The notes under the pieces were generated by a model. It did not search any database. It worked only from the letters and a program-made list of their open reading frames with translations, and had not been told where the DNA came from. DNA of 64,000 nt, from assembly GCF_009827545.1 (NCBI RefSeq), contig NZ_WTYS01000001.1, positions 1,637,772 through 1,701,771 of the forward strand. The letters are read 5' to 3'. Shown in pieces: positions 17,111 to 27,646 of the stretch. Source of the DNA: Pontixanthobacter gangjinensis (GTDB lineage: Bacteria > Pseudomonadota > Alphaproteobacteria > Sphingomonadales > Sphingomonadaceae). The translations under genes were made by a program, and so were the position numbers. The stretch's first letter is position 1. Each line of letters opens with the position of its first letter.

Positions 17111-17959
17111 TCAGGCTGCTTTTGATTGCTCCGCATCATCTATCACGTCCAAATGGGCGCGGATTGCCGCAACGCTTTCGTCCTTATGGCTCAGTAAGAA
17201 CAAGTGACCGCCACCTTCCATTACCACCAATTCGCTGTTGGGGATCAGGCTACGCAGGAACTTGCCGTTGGCGAGCGGAACGATCGCATCGTCGTCACCC
17301 ATAAGGATTAACGTTTCCTTCTTCATGAAGGGCAGGGCGGGCGCGCTGGTCCAACCTAGCATCGCAATCAATTGATACATATATCCGCGCGGCGATGGCG
17401 GAGTGAGGCGCGACATGTGAGCGCCCTTGCCGGGACCGCTGCCTAAGCCTTCGCCATACAGTGTTTCAAAGTTCTTGGTCATGAATTCCGGGTCAATATA
17501 GCGGCGCGGATTGGCCATTTTGGTCAGCGCTTTCGGGCTACCGGGAACCATCAACATGCCTGCGCTGGTTGCGATCAATACCAGCTTGCGCGTGCGGCCG
17601 GGATGCTGAATGGCGAAGTGCTGCGCCATTCCGCCGCCCCAGCTGATGCCCATCACATCGACTTGATCGAGGCCATAAAGGTCAAGAACTTGCGTCGCGG
17701 TCCATGCCATCGTCACCACATTATAGGGGACGAGCGGGGCAGGCGAGCCGCCTATCCCGGGCATGTCAAACATTATGAAGCTGCGATCACTAAATGCCTC
17801 CGCCATGGGTGCAACAGCTTCGATATTCGCGCCAATTCCGTTGAAAAACAGGATCGGGGGATGATCGCTTGGTTCATCCAGACGCCAACGTGCAATACGC
17901 AAATCGCGTCCACCAACATTTTCGATTGAAACCTCAGCCGATGCCATGGGGTCGGTCAA
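17111..17959 (-). CDS. phaZ: Poly(3-hydroxyalkanoate) depolymerase, intracellular (alpha/beta hydrolase)
   Basis: Predicted to break down stored medium-chain polyhydroxyalkanoate. The 282-residue alpha/beta hydrolase has nucleophile Ser106 in GISWGGGMAQ, acid Asp223/224 in GDDDAIVPLANG, and His252 in EGGGHLFLLSHKD. GIGANIEAVAP and FDMPGIGGSP are the oxyanion region typical of intracellular PhaZ. The start is a TTG at 17959 with AAGGAA seven bases upstream; an ATG at 17947 is the alternative. It lies 46 bases after phaC on the same strand, which strongly supports the PHA assignment. Confidence 0.88.
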   Translation of the reverse strand: MTDPMASAEVSIENVGGRDLRIARWRLDEPSDHPPILFFNGIGANIEAVAPMAEAFSDRSFIMFDMPGIGGSPAPLVPYNVVTMAWTATQVLDLYGLDQVDVMGISWGGGMAQHFAIQHPGRTRKLVLIATSAGMLMVPGSPKALTKMANPRRYIDPEFMTKNFETLYGEGLGSGPGKGAHMSRLTPPSPRGYMYQLIAMLGWTSAPALPFMKKETLILMGDDDAIVPLANGKFLRSLIPNSELVVMEGGGHLFLLSHKDESVAAIRAHLDVIDDAEQSKAA

Positions 17960-18005
17960 ACAAAATTCCTTAAATTATTCAGATATAAAGCGCCGGTTAA
18001 GCGGG

Positions 18006-19700
18006 TTAAACTTCCTCAGAAACATACAGACCAGGGGCCGGATCTGATGGTTTGAATTTGGCATTGCCGAGTTTCTTCGGAGCGGCTTTCTTCTTGCCAG
18101 CGCGCTTGGTCACCCATTCTGCCCAATATGGCCACCAACTGCCGGCAACTTCCTCTGTACCTTGCAGCCATTCGTCAGCAGTCTTGGGCAGTTCGCCTGT
18201 TTTCTTCTGCACAAAATATTTGGCTTTCGGATTACCCGGAGGGTTCAGGATTGCTTGCATATGGCCAGCTTGGCTCAGGACATAGGTTACATCTTTGGAG
18301 CCAAACAGCTGCGTTGAACGGTATGTCGCCTTCCACGGGGTTATGTGGTCGGTCACGCCGCCGAGAATGAACAGATCGGCGGTGACTTTCGACAGATCGA
18401 CCATGTGATCGACCATTTCGACCTCGCCCTTACGCGTAAACGCAAGCGTCTCAAACGCGGTCAGGAAGTCTCCCATCAGGCTGGCAGAAAGGTTTGTCGC
18501 GTCAGCGTTCCAGAACAACACGTCGAAGGCTGGCGGATCGTCGCCGAGCAAATAATTGTTGATCACATAGTTCCAAATGAGGTCATTCGGCCGCAACCAA
18601 GCAAAGCTGCGTGTCAGGTCGTCGCCCTTGATAATGCCCTTCTTGGCAGCACGGCGGCGCGCGAGCTGCATGCCATTTTCACTAACCAGAGATCCCGCTT
18701 CAATATCATTCTGCTTTGGGTGCAGAACGCAAACCATCAGCGTCAAGGCGCCAAGCAGATCGCTGCCATCTGCAGCAAGCTTGCTAGCCAGCATCGCTGC
18801 TGTCTGCCCACCAGAGCAACCAGCCGAAACGTTAACCTTCTTTGCTCCCGTTATTGCAGCAGCAGCTTCCATCGCCTCACGGCAGGAATTGACGTAATCC
18901 GTCATGTTCCAATGGCCCTGTTCTTTCGAAGGGTTGCGCCACGAAATTACAAAAGTCTGGATGCCGTTATCGAGCTGCCACTTCACCACCGATTTATCGG
19001 GGCTTAGATCATTGATATACATCTTATTAATTTGCGGCGGGATGGTCAGTTGCGGTATTTCATACACTTCATCTGTTGTCGGTGCATAGTGAACCAATTC
19101 CATCATTTCTGTGCGCAACACGACCGCACCTTTTGAAATTGCGATATTCTCGCCCAGCTTGAATGGCCGCTTGTCAACCATGCTAACCATGCCCTTGTTG
19201 TGGACCATGTCGTTGTAAGCATTTTTCAAGCCTTTAACGAGGCTGAGGCCGCCGCTATCGACCAATCGCTTCTGCGCAGTGGGGTTGCCGAGAAGTGTGT
19301 TGGTAGGGGCCAGCCCGTCAATAATAATGTTGGAAATGAAGTTGGCGCGGTCTCGTTCCAGATCGTCCAGTTCCAGATCATTGAGCCAGTTGCTCATGCC
19401 CTTTTGAACCGCGAGATAATATTGCGCACCGGCCCGGAAAAACGGGTTGTACTGCCAAGCAGGATCGCGGAACCGCTTATCCTTGGGGTCAGGCGCCAGA
19501 TCAGACTTGCCGGTCATGATCTTAATCATGTCCTGTCCGACTTCCTGAGCATGTTTCACAGACCGCATTGGGTCGCTGGCGGTTTCGCGCAGCAGCAGGG
19601 CGATCGCCCCAACAAAATCCTCGCGAGCCAACCCGATCATCGGGCCTAATGCGGTGGTGGATTGGGCTGCTTCATCAGCAAGTTTTTTGCCTTCGGCCAT
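18006..19700 (-). CDS. phaC: Poly(3-hydroxyalkanoate) synthase
   Basis: Polymerises hydroxyacyl-CoA into storage polyester on granule surfaces. The 564-residue protein has the PhaC N-terminal domain (FRDPAWQYNPFFRAGAQYYL) and an alpha/beta hydrolase core. The catalytic Cys295 is in SAGCSGGQ; the usual first Gly of the lipase-like box is Ala. Asp451 is in GGVTDHITPW and His480 in SQAGHMQAILNPPGN. The CSGG box and the ILNPPGN ending resemble class II synthases, which favour medium-chain monomers. phaZ follows directly. No phasin or PhaR gene is seen nearby. Confidence 0.95.
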   Translation of the reverse strand: MAEGKKLADEAAQSTTALGPMIGLAREDFVGAIALLLRETASDPMRSVKHAQEVGQDMIKIMTGKSDLAPDPKDKRFRDPAWQYNPFFRAGAQYYLAVQKGMSNWLNDLELDDLERDRANFISNIIIDGLAPTNTLLGNPTAQKRLVDSGGLSLVKGLKNAYNDMVHNKGMVSMVDKRPFKLGENIAISKGAVVLRTEMMELVHYAPTTDEVYEIPQLTIPPQINKMYINDLSPDKSVVKWQLDNGIQTFVISWRNPSKEQGHWNMTDYVNSCREAMEAAAAITGAKKVNVSAGCSGGQTAAMLASKLAADGSDLLGALTLMVCVLHPKQNDIEAGSLVSENGMQLARRRAAKKGIIKGDDLTRSFAWLRPNDLIWNYVINNYLLGDDPPAFDVLFWNADATNLSASLMGDFLTAFETLAFTRKGEVEMVDHMVDLSKVTADLFILGGVTDHITPWKATYRSTQLFGSKDVTYVLSQAGHMQAILNPPGNPKAKYFVQKKTGELPKTADEWLQGTEEVAGSWWPYWAEWVTKRAGKKKAAPKKLGNAKFKPSDPAPGLYVSEEV

Positions 19701-19855
19701 GTATTCTCCTGCTCCCCTGCATTCAATTTGTTCTTTCCGGTTTCATGCACCGCGCGGTGGTGATTGGCAAGCCGAGGATAATCGCGGTTCCAAATATGGC
19801 TCGGATTCTTTTAAAAATTAACTGTTTTTCAAAAGCCTTTCGGCATGGAGAGGGC

Positions 19856-22579
19856 ATGGGCGGAAACCAACCGCAGAGGCAGGCAATAGGAGGCCGTGAA
19901 GAGGCACGTGAAAGCGTGCCCGCAATCGTGCGTCCTGGCCTATCGTCAGATCAAAGCCGCAGACCGGGCGAGAACCCCATAGACACTACTGGTGTAACAC
20001 GCCGGTCCGAGGGACAGCGCCGCAAGACCGCCACGCGCAATCAATCCGTAAGCAAGGAGGCCGGCTGGGACGCCGAATACGTTCTGCCGCATAACTGGTG
20101 GGTAACCGGCTTAGCGATCGCTGCTATGATGCCGCTGGCCGCGTTGGCCAGCATGTCCCTTCCGTCCGTTCTCATTGCGGCGACGGCGCTGGCATCGACA
20201 GCCATATCTCTGTTTTCGCGCAAGATCGCACCATGGGAGCGTGCGGCTAAGGCCAAAGCTCTTGCCCCCATGATATTGGCTTGGATTTCAATTTTAATAC
20301 CCGTAGCTGGTCATGCTGTCGTCTTGGTCTCTTGGGGGATGAATGGCGGCCTCAACTGGCCTTGGGTTGTGGCGGGCATCATTTCTTCGAATGTAATGTG
20401 CATCGTGCTTTTGAGGCATCGCACCTATCAACAATTGGCCTGCCTCTGGCTTTCTTGGGGTATCATTGCGATCGGCTTTGGCAGTTTTGACGCAGTTGCT
20501 GCACTGATTGCAGCCGGGGTGTTTATAACACTAGTTGGTCGATACCAAATCGAACAAGATCGAGTGGACATGGTAGCTGCTCAGGCTCGTGAACGTGAGC
20601 GCAATCGTGCAGAGGATATCCTCCGAGATTATGAGGAAACAGGTCAGGGCTGGTTCTGGGAAACTGACCGGCGAGGGCTTCTGACGTATCTCTCCCCGTC
20701 TGTAATCGCAGTGCTAAAGCGTCCGCCATCCGCTATTCTTGGCAAGCCGTTTATCGATTTGTTCGACCTAAATGATGACAATCGAGACGGCGAACGGACT
20801 TTAACATTTCACCTATCTGCCCGTTCGTCGTTCCAAGAATTGGGAACTCGCGCTGTCGCACCCGGTGAAGAGCGCTGGTGGTCGGTCAGCGGACGTCCGG
20901 CATACGATAGTTTCCAGAACTTCGTTGGTTTTCGTGGTTCCGGCACTGACCTTACCGAAAAGAAGCGCAGTGCAGAAAATGTCAATCGGCTTGCTCAATA
21001 TGATTCACTCACTGGCCTCGCCAACCGGTTCCAAATGCAGCAAACTCTGGAAAAAATTCTCAAAGCGCCGCTAGAACAGCACCGCGAGTGCAGTGTATTT
21101 CTGTTGGATCTGGACCGCTTCAAACATGTTAACGATACGCTGGGTCATCCCGCGGGTGACGCACTGCTGAAGCAGGTTGCCGACCGGCTAACGCGTTCCG
21201 TTGGCAAGCAAGGCAGGGTCGGCAGGCTTGGTGGCGACGAATTCGAAGTCATTATCCATGGACGATCAGAACGGCAGCAATTGGCGCAGTTGGCCCATGA
21301 AATCATCCACGCGCTGTCCCAGCCATATTCGATTGAAGGCCAGCGCGTTGTGATTGGCGCATCGATTGGTATTGCGGTTGCGCCTGCGAATGGTGAAACG
21401 AATGAATCCCTGGTCCGTAATTCGGATCTTGCACTTTATGCTGCAAAAGATGGAGGCCGTGGACGCTATCATTTTTATTCGAATGATTTGCATTCAGCTG
21501 CGGAGGAAAGAAGCAAGGTTGAGGAAGATTTGCGAGATGCAATTGCAAATGGCTCCTTGGAATTATTCTATCAGCCGGTGGTGTGCTCGCATGATGATAC
21601 AATTGCCGGCTTCGAAGCCCTGCTACGTTGGAACCACCCCACGAGAGGCTGGCTTTCGCCCAGCAAGTTTATTCATATTGCGGAAGATACCGGGCTAATT
21701 TCGGCGATTGGTGAATGGGCGATAAGGACAGCTTGCAATGACTTGGCGCAATGGCCGGAAAATATTCGTTGTGCGGTCAATGTTTCACCTGTGCAGTTTT
21801 CCAACCCGCAATTGCCGTCAATCATTACCAACGCTGTTGCCCGGTCGGGGATTGCGCCTTCGAGGCTGGAATTAGAGATTACCGAAAGCGTGTTTCTGAA
21901 CGATGATGAAGGCACAGATGCCATGTTCACTGCTCTAAAACGCGTCGGTGTGCGACTGGCACTTGATGATTTTGGGACGGGATATTCATCGCTGGGATAT
22001 CTCAAAAAGGCACCCTTCGATAAAATCAAAATCGACCAAAGTTTTGTGAGGGGCGCGACGGAGCCAGGCAGCCGGAATGGTGCAATTATCACATCGATTA
22101 CCAGCCTAGCAAAAGCGTTGGGGATGGATACCACTGCGGAAGGCGTGGAAACGCTGGATGAACTCGATCTCGTCCGCAAGCTTGGTTGCAGCCATGTCCA
22201 AGGATATATTTATTCCAAGGCAGTCAACACCACTGCCATCGCACGATTGCTCGCTTCCGGACCGCAAATGAAAGCTCAAGGCTATCGTTCGGCACGCGGT
22301 CCTCGCCAAACCATGTTGCGCAAGGTGATGCTCGAGACTGGCGGACAATTTTATAATGCAAAGATCCGCAACATTGGACTAGGTGGTGCCATGATTGAAG
22401 GGTTGTGGAATGTCCCCCCTGGCACGACATTTAACGTTGCATTTTCCGCTTCCAAGATTGTTTCAGCAGTTTCAATTTGGAGCGAGGATGACCGGATGGG
22501 CGTACAATTCTCCGAGCCTCTCGACTTAGAAGCTGATGGGTTGCCGCGGAACGAACCGGTTGGAATCCCACATGTCTAA
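19856..22579 (+). CDS. Membrane PAS-GGDEF-EAL-PilZ cyclic-di-GMP protein
   Basis: Predicted to make and/or degrade cyclic di-GMP at the inner membrane. In 907 residues: a membrane region of about five helices (81-232), a PAS domain (about 260-370), and a GGDEF domain with intact GGDEF near 458. The EAL domain has intact EALLRW near 586 and the loop DDFGTGYSSLGYL. A C-terminal PilZ-like domain (about 818-888) contains RNIGLGGAMIEG. No RxxD inhibitory site precedes GGDEF. The open frame reaches back to 19568 inside phaC; I start at the ATG at 19856, which has GGAG five bases upstream. It overlaps the next, paralogous gene by 8 bases. Confidence 0.9.
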   Translation: MGGNQPQRQAIGGREEARESVPAIVRPGLSSDQSRRPGENPIDTTGVTRRSEGQRRKTATRNQSVSKEAGWDAEYVLPHNWWVTGLAIAAMMPLAALASMSLPSVLIAATALASTAISLFSRKIAPWERAAKAKALAPMILAWISILIPVAGHAVVLVSWGMNGGLNWPWVVAGIISSNVMCIVLLRHRTYQQLACLWLSWGIIAIGFGSFDAVAALIAAGVFITLVGRYQIEQDRVDMVAAQARERERNRAEDILRDYEETGQGWFWETDRRGLLTYLSPSVIAVLKRPPSAILGKPFIDLFDLNDDNRDGERTLTFHLSARSSFQELGTRAVAPGEERWWSVSGRPAYDSFQNFVGFRGSGTDLTEKKRSAENVNRLAQYDSLTGLANRFQMQQTLEKILKAPLEQHRECSVFLLDLDRFKHVNDTLGHPAGDALLKQVADRLTRSVGKQGRVGRLGGDEFEVIIHGRSERQQLAQLAHEIIHALSQPYSIEGQRVVIGASIGIAVAPANGETNESLVRNSDLALYAAKDGGRGRYHFYSNDLHSAAEERSKVEEDLRDAIANGSLELFYQPVVCSHDDTIAGFEALLRWNHPTRGWLSPSKFIHIAEDTGLISAIGEWAIRTACNDLAQWPENIRCAVNVSPVQFSNPQLPSIITNAVARSGIAPSRLELEITESVFLNDDEGTDAMFTALKRVGVRLALDDFGTGYSSLGYLKKAPFDKIKIDQSFVRGATEPGSRNGAIITSITSLAKALGMDTTAEGVETLDELDLVRKLGCSHVQGYIYSKAVNTTAIARLLASGPQMKAQGYRSARGPRQTMLRKVMLETGGQFYNAKIRNIGLGGAMIEGLWNVPPGTTFNVAFSASKIVSAVSIWSEDDRMGVQFSEPLDLEADGLPRNEPVGIPHV

Positions 22580-24773
22580 ACGCGGTTTCCTTTCCCGACT
22601 TAATGCAGTTTCGCATGTTAGAGGTTCAAAGCAGGTAGCTCGCATAGATAACGCGCAGCGCTTAGAATTGCTCGATAATTTCGAGAATCTTGATCTCGGC
22701 TGGTTCTGGGCCACCGATGATGGAGGTCGGCTTATTTATTTGTCTGAAAGCGCAGCGTCTGCTCTTGGCCAAACCAGCTCTACATTGATCGGCGAAATAC
22801 TTACGGGCTTATTCATTCCTGACAAAAGTGATGATCCGGAAAAGGCGGAAAGACCACTTCCTTTTCTTATGAGCGCAAGGAACTCTTTTGCGGACCTTTC
22901 GGCGCGAGTGCATGTTCCAAACAGCTCGACTGAAGCGTGGTGGTCAATATCGGGCAAACCACAGTTTGACGAAGCCGGAAACTTCGCAGGGTATCGCGGT
23001 GGCGCGAAAGACATAACATCCGCGCGCGAACGCAACCGTGATGCATCGCGGCTGGCGCAATACGATGTGCTAACCGGGTTAGCCAATCGGCACAGGATGG
23101 AAAAGCGGCTAACCGCAACACTTACAGCGTATAAGGTGGCCAAGCGCAGTTGCGCTTTGATGATGCTGGATCTGGACCGTTTCAAGCAAGTAAACGACAC
23201 CTTGGGCCACCCCGCAGGTGATGAGCTTTTGAAACAGGTGGCGCAGCGCCTGACCAGCCTATTGGGAGAAGCGGGCGAGATCGGCAGGATCGGCGGGGAT
23301 GAATTCCAAGTCCTGCTGCCGGACATGGACGACCGCGGCAAACTGGGTGAATTGGCCCAACGTGTAATTCAAATGGTATCACAGCCATATTCGATTGACG
23401 GAAGCCGGGCGATTATCGGCACGTCAATCGGTATCGCAATCGCCCCTTATGATGGTATCGAGCCGGGCGAATTGATCAGCAGTGCTGATCTGGCACTTTA
23501 TGCTGCCAAAGGCGGCGGGCGGGGACAATTTCGTTTCTATTCCAGCGACCTCAAAGACGGCGCTAAGATGCGTAAGCAGATCGAAGAGGATCTGCGAGAC
23601 GCCCTGCAACAGGATCAGTTGGAACTGCATTATCAACCGATCATCTGCGCAAAAAATCGAACGGTGCGCTGCTTTGAAGCGTTAATGCGTTGGAATCATC
23701 CAGAGCGTGGCTGGATCAGCCCGTCTCAATTTATTTCGATTGCAGAAGAGACCGGCATAATTTCTGATATCGGTGAGTGGGCAATCCTGCGCGCATGCCG
23801 TGACGCTGCTACTTGGCCCGGTGAAATGAGGGTTGCTGTTAATGTTTCCGCTGTGCAATTCGCAAATGAGGAATTCGACAAGGTTGTCGAACTGGCATTG
23901 GCCGCAACCAACTTTGATCCAAACCGCCTTGAACTGGAAATAACCGAAAGCGTGTTCATGAGCGATCCTTTCGCTACGAACCGTATGTTCAAACGGCTGA
24001 AGAAAATTGGCGTCCGGTTGGCGTTGGACGATTTTGGAACCGGCTATTCCTCGCTTGGGTATCTGCGTGATGCACCCTTTGACAAGATAAAGATCGATCA
24101 GAGCTTCGTGCGCGGGTCGACAGAGGCTGGTAATAACAATTCTGCAATAATCACGGCCATTATCAGTCTGGCAGCCGCATTGGGTATGGAAACAGTGGCT
24201 GAAGGCGTTGAGGCGCTGGATGAACTTAATTTGGTGACAGAGCGAGGCGCTGATTTGATCCAGGGTTTCATCTTCGCCAGGGCAATGAATCAGGTCGATA
24301 TCCTCGAGCGGCTTGAATCCGGACGGCTGAAGTTCGATCCGGTTGGTCCTGCAAAGCACAGGTCCGATCGTCGCACTGTATTCCGGAAGATCGGCGTGAT
24401 TCATGAGGACCATCGCTACGAGGCTGTTTTGAGGAATCTATCGCGGACGGGCGCGATGATTGAAGGAATATTGAACATCCCCGAATCAACCAAATTGGTG
24501 CTTGATCTTGGCGAAGGCCAATTGGCAGTCGCGGTTGTGCGCCGATCGGATGATGCAACGCAAGGGCTTGAATTTGAGGCACCACTGGTCAGCGATGGCG
24601 CCGATGGATTGTGCACTCGCCACCGGATATCTCCCTATGCGTTGGCTGCCGCAGGGATGCCATTAGGGGCGTTACCTCCCGGCCATTATCCCCTCATCAA
24701 AAATCAGAATGCGGACGGCACACCAACACTCCCGCAATTCATGCAGATTGATATGAGCGCCAAGTCCAGTTAG
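22572..24773 (+). CDS. Cytoplasmic PAS-GGDEF-EAL-PilZ cyclic-di-GMP protein
   Basis: Paralogue of the preceding gene, without the membrane region. In 733 residues: PAS (about 35-150), GGDEF with intact GGDEF near 239, EAL with intact EALMRW near 367 and DDFGTGYSSLGYL, and a PilZ-like C-terminus (about 600-666) with RNLSRTGAMIEG. The two proteins share the same domain order and very similar motifs, so they probably arose by tandem duplication followed by gain or loss of the membrane anchor. It starts at the ATG at 22572 inside the end of the upstream gene, so translation is likely coupled. Both enzymatic domains look complete; the net activity cannot be predicted. Confidence 0.9.
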   Translation: MSKRGFLSRLNAVSHVRGSKQVARIDNAQRLELLDNFENLDLGWFWATDDGGRLIYLSESAASALGQTSSTLIGEILTGLFIPDKSDDPEKAERPLPFLMSARNSFADLSARVHVPNSSTEAWWSISGKPQFDEAGNFAGYRGGAKDITSARERNRDASRLAQYDVLTGLANRHRMEKRLTATLTAYKVAKRSCALMMLDLDRFKQVNDTLGHPAGDELLKQVAQRLTSLLGEAGEIGRIGGDEFQVLLPDMDDRGKLGELAQRVIQMVSQPYSIDGSRAIIGTSIGIAIAPYDGIEPGELISSADLALYAAKGGGRGQFRFYSSDLKDGAKMRKQIEEDLRDALQQDQLELHYQPIICAKNRTVRCFEALMRWNHPERGWISPSQFISIAEETGIISDIGEWAILRACRDAATWPGEMRVAVNVSAVQFANEEFDKVVELALAATNFDPNRLELEITESVFMSDPFATNRMFKRLKKIGVRLALDDFGTGYSSLGYLRDAPFDKIKIDQSFVRGSTEAGNNNSAIITAIISLAAALGMETVAEGVEALDELNLVTERGADLIQGFIFARAMNQVDILERLESGRLKFDPVGPAKHRSDRRTVFRKIGVIHEDHRYEAVLRNLSRTGAMIEGILNIPESTKLVLDLGEGQLAVAVVRRSDDATQGLEFEAPLVSDGADGLCTRHRISPYALAAAGMPLGALPPGHYPLIKNQNADGTPTLPQFMQIDMSAKSS

Positions 24774-24869
24774 CCTTAACGCATAGAAGCTGCTGACAGG
24801 TCCGTTCAGCATCGCTAAGGGGCTGGGTAACGCACTATTTCGTGCATTATCCAAATTGACCGGCGATTC

Positions 24870-26690
24870 ATGACCGAACTTAAGAATATACGCAATTTTT
24901 CGATTATCGCGCACATTGACCATGGCAAGAGCACGCTGGCAGATCGGTTGATCCAATTCACCGGCGGCTTAACTGCGCGCGAAATGTCCGAGCAAGTCCT
25001 TGATAATATGGATATTGAAAAAGAGCGCGGCATTACCATTAAGGCCCAGACCGTGCGCCTGAATTACACTGCCAAGGATGGCGAGACCTATCAGCTCAAT
25101 CTGATGGACACCCCCGGCCATGTCGATTTCGCATATGAAGTCTCGCGCTCCCTCGCCGCATGCGAAGGCGCGCTGCTGGTGGTAGACGCTGCGCAAGGCG
25201 TGGAAGCGCAAACGCTCGCCAATGTTTACCAATCAATCGAGCACGACCACGAAATCGTCCCGGTCATCAACAAAATTGATCTTCCTGCAGCCGAGCCAGA
25301 GCAAGTTCGCGCCGAAATTGAGGATGTCATCGGAATCGACGCATCCGAAGCCGTCCTTGCCTCCGCCAAATCTGGCATCGGTATCGAGGATATCCTCGAA
25401 CAAGTCGTCAAGAAAATTCCCCCTCCCAAGGGTGAGCGCGACGCGCCGCTAAAGGCATCGTTGGTCGACAGCTGGTACGATCCCTACCTCGGCGTCGTTA
25501 TCCTTGTTCGCGTCATTCAGGGCGTGATTAAGAAGGGGCTGGGCGTCAAATTTATGGTTGGCGGCACCGATCATCTGATCGACCGCGTCGGCTGCTTCAC
25601 TCCCAAGCGTACCGATTTGCCAGAACTGGGACCCGGCGAAATCGGCTTCATCACCGCACAAATCAAAGAGGTCGAGCAAGCCCGCGTCGGTGACACCATC
25701 ACCACGCAAAAAAATGGCGCGACCGAGCCTCTACCCGGATACAAAGAAGTCCAGTCGGTCGTGTTTTGCGGTTTGTTCCCCGTCGATGCAGCCGATTTCG
25801 AAAAATTGCGCGAAAGCATCAGCCGCCTGCGGCTAAACGATGCCAGCTTTACTTTCGAAACCGAAAGCAGTGCTGCGCTGGGCTTCGGTTTCCGCTGCGG
25901 TTTCTTGGGCTTGCTGCATCTGGAGATTATTCAGGAACGTCTGACCCGCGAATATGATCTGGACCTGATCACCACTGCACCCTCGGTCGTCTACCGCATC
26001 CAGCTCAACAAATCGCGAACCGATCCGGCGCAGGAATTGTGGCTCCACAACCCTGCTGATTATCCCGACCCCAGCCGGATCGAGCAGATTGACGAGCCGT
26101 GGATCAAAGCCACCATTTATACACCGGATGAATATCTCGGCAGCATTTTGAAACTGTGTCAGGATCGTCGCGGGGTTCAGGTTGATCTGACCTATGTCGG
26201 CGGCCGCGCGCAAGTGACTTATGAATTGCCGCTCAACGAAGTGGTGTTCGATTTCTACGATAGGCTGAAGAGCATCTCACGCGGCTATGCCTCCTTCGAT
26301 TACGAGCAAATCGGCCTGCGCGAAGGCGACCTGGTGAAGATGAGCATTCTGGTAAACGCCGAGCCGGTCGACGCGCTCAGCATGATTGTTCACCGCGCGG
26401 TGGCAGAGGCGAGGGGACGCGGCATGTGCGAACGGTTAAAAGACCTCATCCCGCGCCACCTGTTCAAAATCCCTGTGCAAGCAGCCATCGGCGGCAAAGT
26501 GATCGCCCGCGAAACCATCAGTGCAATGCGCAAGGATGTGACCGCGAAATGCTATGGCGGCGATATCAGCCGGAAGAAGAAGCTGCTGGAAAAGCAGAAA
26601 AAGGGCAAAGCGAAGATGCGCGAATACGGGAATGTCAGCATTCCGCAGGAAGCGTTTATCGCTGCGCTGCGGATGGGGGATGAAAGCTGA
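24870..26690 (+). CDS. lepA: Elongation factor 4 (LepA)
   Basis: Ribosome-associated translational GTPase. The 606 residues begin [26 protein letters not shown], with the G1 loop [10 protein letters not shown]3 DTPGHVDF and G4 NKID. The C-terminal LepA-specific domain includes [20 protein letters not shown], the diagnostic signature that separates LepA from EF-G. Length is normal. It is preceded by 96 bases without a gene after the c-di-GMP pair. Confidence 0.97.
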   Translation: MTELKNIRNFSIIAHIDHGKSTLADRLIQFTGGLTAREMSEQVLDNMDIEKERGITIKAQTVRLNYTAKDGETYQLNLMDTPGHVDFAYEVSRSLAACEGALLVVDAAQGVEAQTLANVYQSIEHDHEIVPVINKIDLPAAEPEQVRAEIEDVIGIDASEAVLASAKSGIGIEDILEQVVKKIPPPKGERDAPLKASLVDSWYDPYLGVVILVRVIQGVIKKGLGVKFMVGGTDHLIDRVGCFTPKRTDLPELGPGEIGFITAQIKEVEQARVGDTITTQKNGATEPLPGYKEVQSVVFCGLFPVDAADFEKLRESISRLRLNDASFTFETESSAALGFGFRCGFLGLLHLEIIQERLTREYDLDLITTAPSVVYRIQLNKSRTDPAQELWLHNPADYPDPSRIEQIDEPWIKATIYTPDEYLGSILKLCQDRRGVQVDLTYVGGRAQVTYELPLNEVVFDFYDRLKSISRGYASFDYEQIGLREGDLVKMSILVNAEPVDALSMIVHRAVAEARGRGMCERLKDLIPRHLFKIPVQAAIGGKVIARETISAMRKDVTAKCYGGDISRKKKLLEKQKKGKAKMREYGNVSIPQEAFIAALRMGDES

Positions 26691-26761
26691 AGAACCTGTG
26701 ATTTGCCAGTTGTAAAGCGACAGGTTAGACTTCCGACTCAAGTTTTGAGAAGGCGGATGTC

Positions 26762-27481
26762 ATGCGGATAGATTTTGCTAAATCGCTTGTTGCTACGACG
26801 TGCATTGCTTGTGTTACGCTCTCATCGGGAGCTTTGGCACGACCGCTCGAGGAATCTCGTCAGGAGGCTGGAGAGACAATCGATGCCAGACCATCCAGTG
26901 GCAGCTCCTTTGAGAAACGCCAATGCGCCGACGCAGTCAAAGCACTCGCGGCAACCGACGGGAAAGATGCAGACGCTTTTGCGGTCTACGAGAGCGAAAC
27001 CTGCACACAAATCCGTGAAGCCAATAAATTCGACGTGCGTGATGAGATGGCCGAGATGATCGCTATGATGCGAGAAGAAGGCATCGACTATGCGGCACAG
27101 CTATCATTGAAAGTTGCCGAATGCGATCGCAGCGTGGATAGCGCGATGCTGGAGCCGGTTCCTGAAGGAAAGGTCCGGTCAAGCCGCACCGAGTTGATGG
27201 AATTGTGCACTGCCAATGCCGAAGTTGCTCTCTATGCCGAAGGCATTGAGGCAATGAATAAAGCCCGCGATGAGCGTCACGCCGCAAAGGTTGCGGAGAT
27301 CGAAGAACAGAACCGTCGAAACGAACGCGAAATTGCAGAAATTACCGCATTCAACGAGGCGGAATATCAGCGCAAGGTCGCGGAAGACAAAGCTGCTTTT
27401 GAGGCGGAGATGGCCGAATGGCGCCGCAAAGTTGCCTTGTGCGAAAGTGGAAAGCATGAGTATTGCGCCAAACCGGAGTGA
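26762..27481 (+). CDS. Secreted six-cysteine coiled-coil protein of unknown function
   Basis: I do not recognise a family. The 239 residues begin with a signal peptide (hydrophobic to about residue 25, likely cut after ALA at 27), so it is probably periplasmic. Six cysteines follow in the mature part (in QCADAV, ETCTQI, AECDRS, ELCTAN, ALCESG and EYCAK), enough for three disulfides. A charged Glu/Ala/Arg-rich stretch (about residues 165-225) looks like a long coiled coil. It lies 71 bases after lepA and 165 bases before the CHASE2 cyclase, on the same strand. Function is unknown. Confidence 0.75.
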   Translation: MRIDFAKSLVATTCIACVTLSSGALARPLEESRQEAGETIDARPSSGSSFEKRQCADAVKALAATDGKDADAFAVYESETCTQIREANKFDVRDEMAEMIAMMREEGIDYAAQLSLKVAECDRSVDSAMLEPVPEGKVRSSRTELMELCTANAEVALYAEGIEAMNKARDERHAAKVAEIEEQNRRNEREIAEITAFNEAEYQRKVAEDKAAFEAEMAEWRRKVALCESGKHEYCAKPE

Positions 27482-27646
27482 GATAGGCTTCTTGGAAATC
27501 TCCATCCATAATAGGCAACTTCTGTTTATCCGGCATTAGGTTCGATCCTAAAAATTCCGCGCTAGTATTGTGCTTGATGCCATTGGAGCGGAAGCTTGCG
27601 GTGCGCGCGCGGGTGCGGCACTCTGTGGGCGGGGGATTGTCTAACC

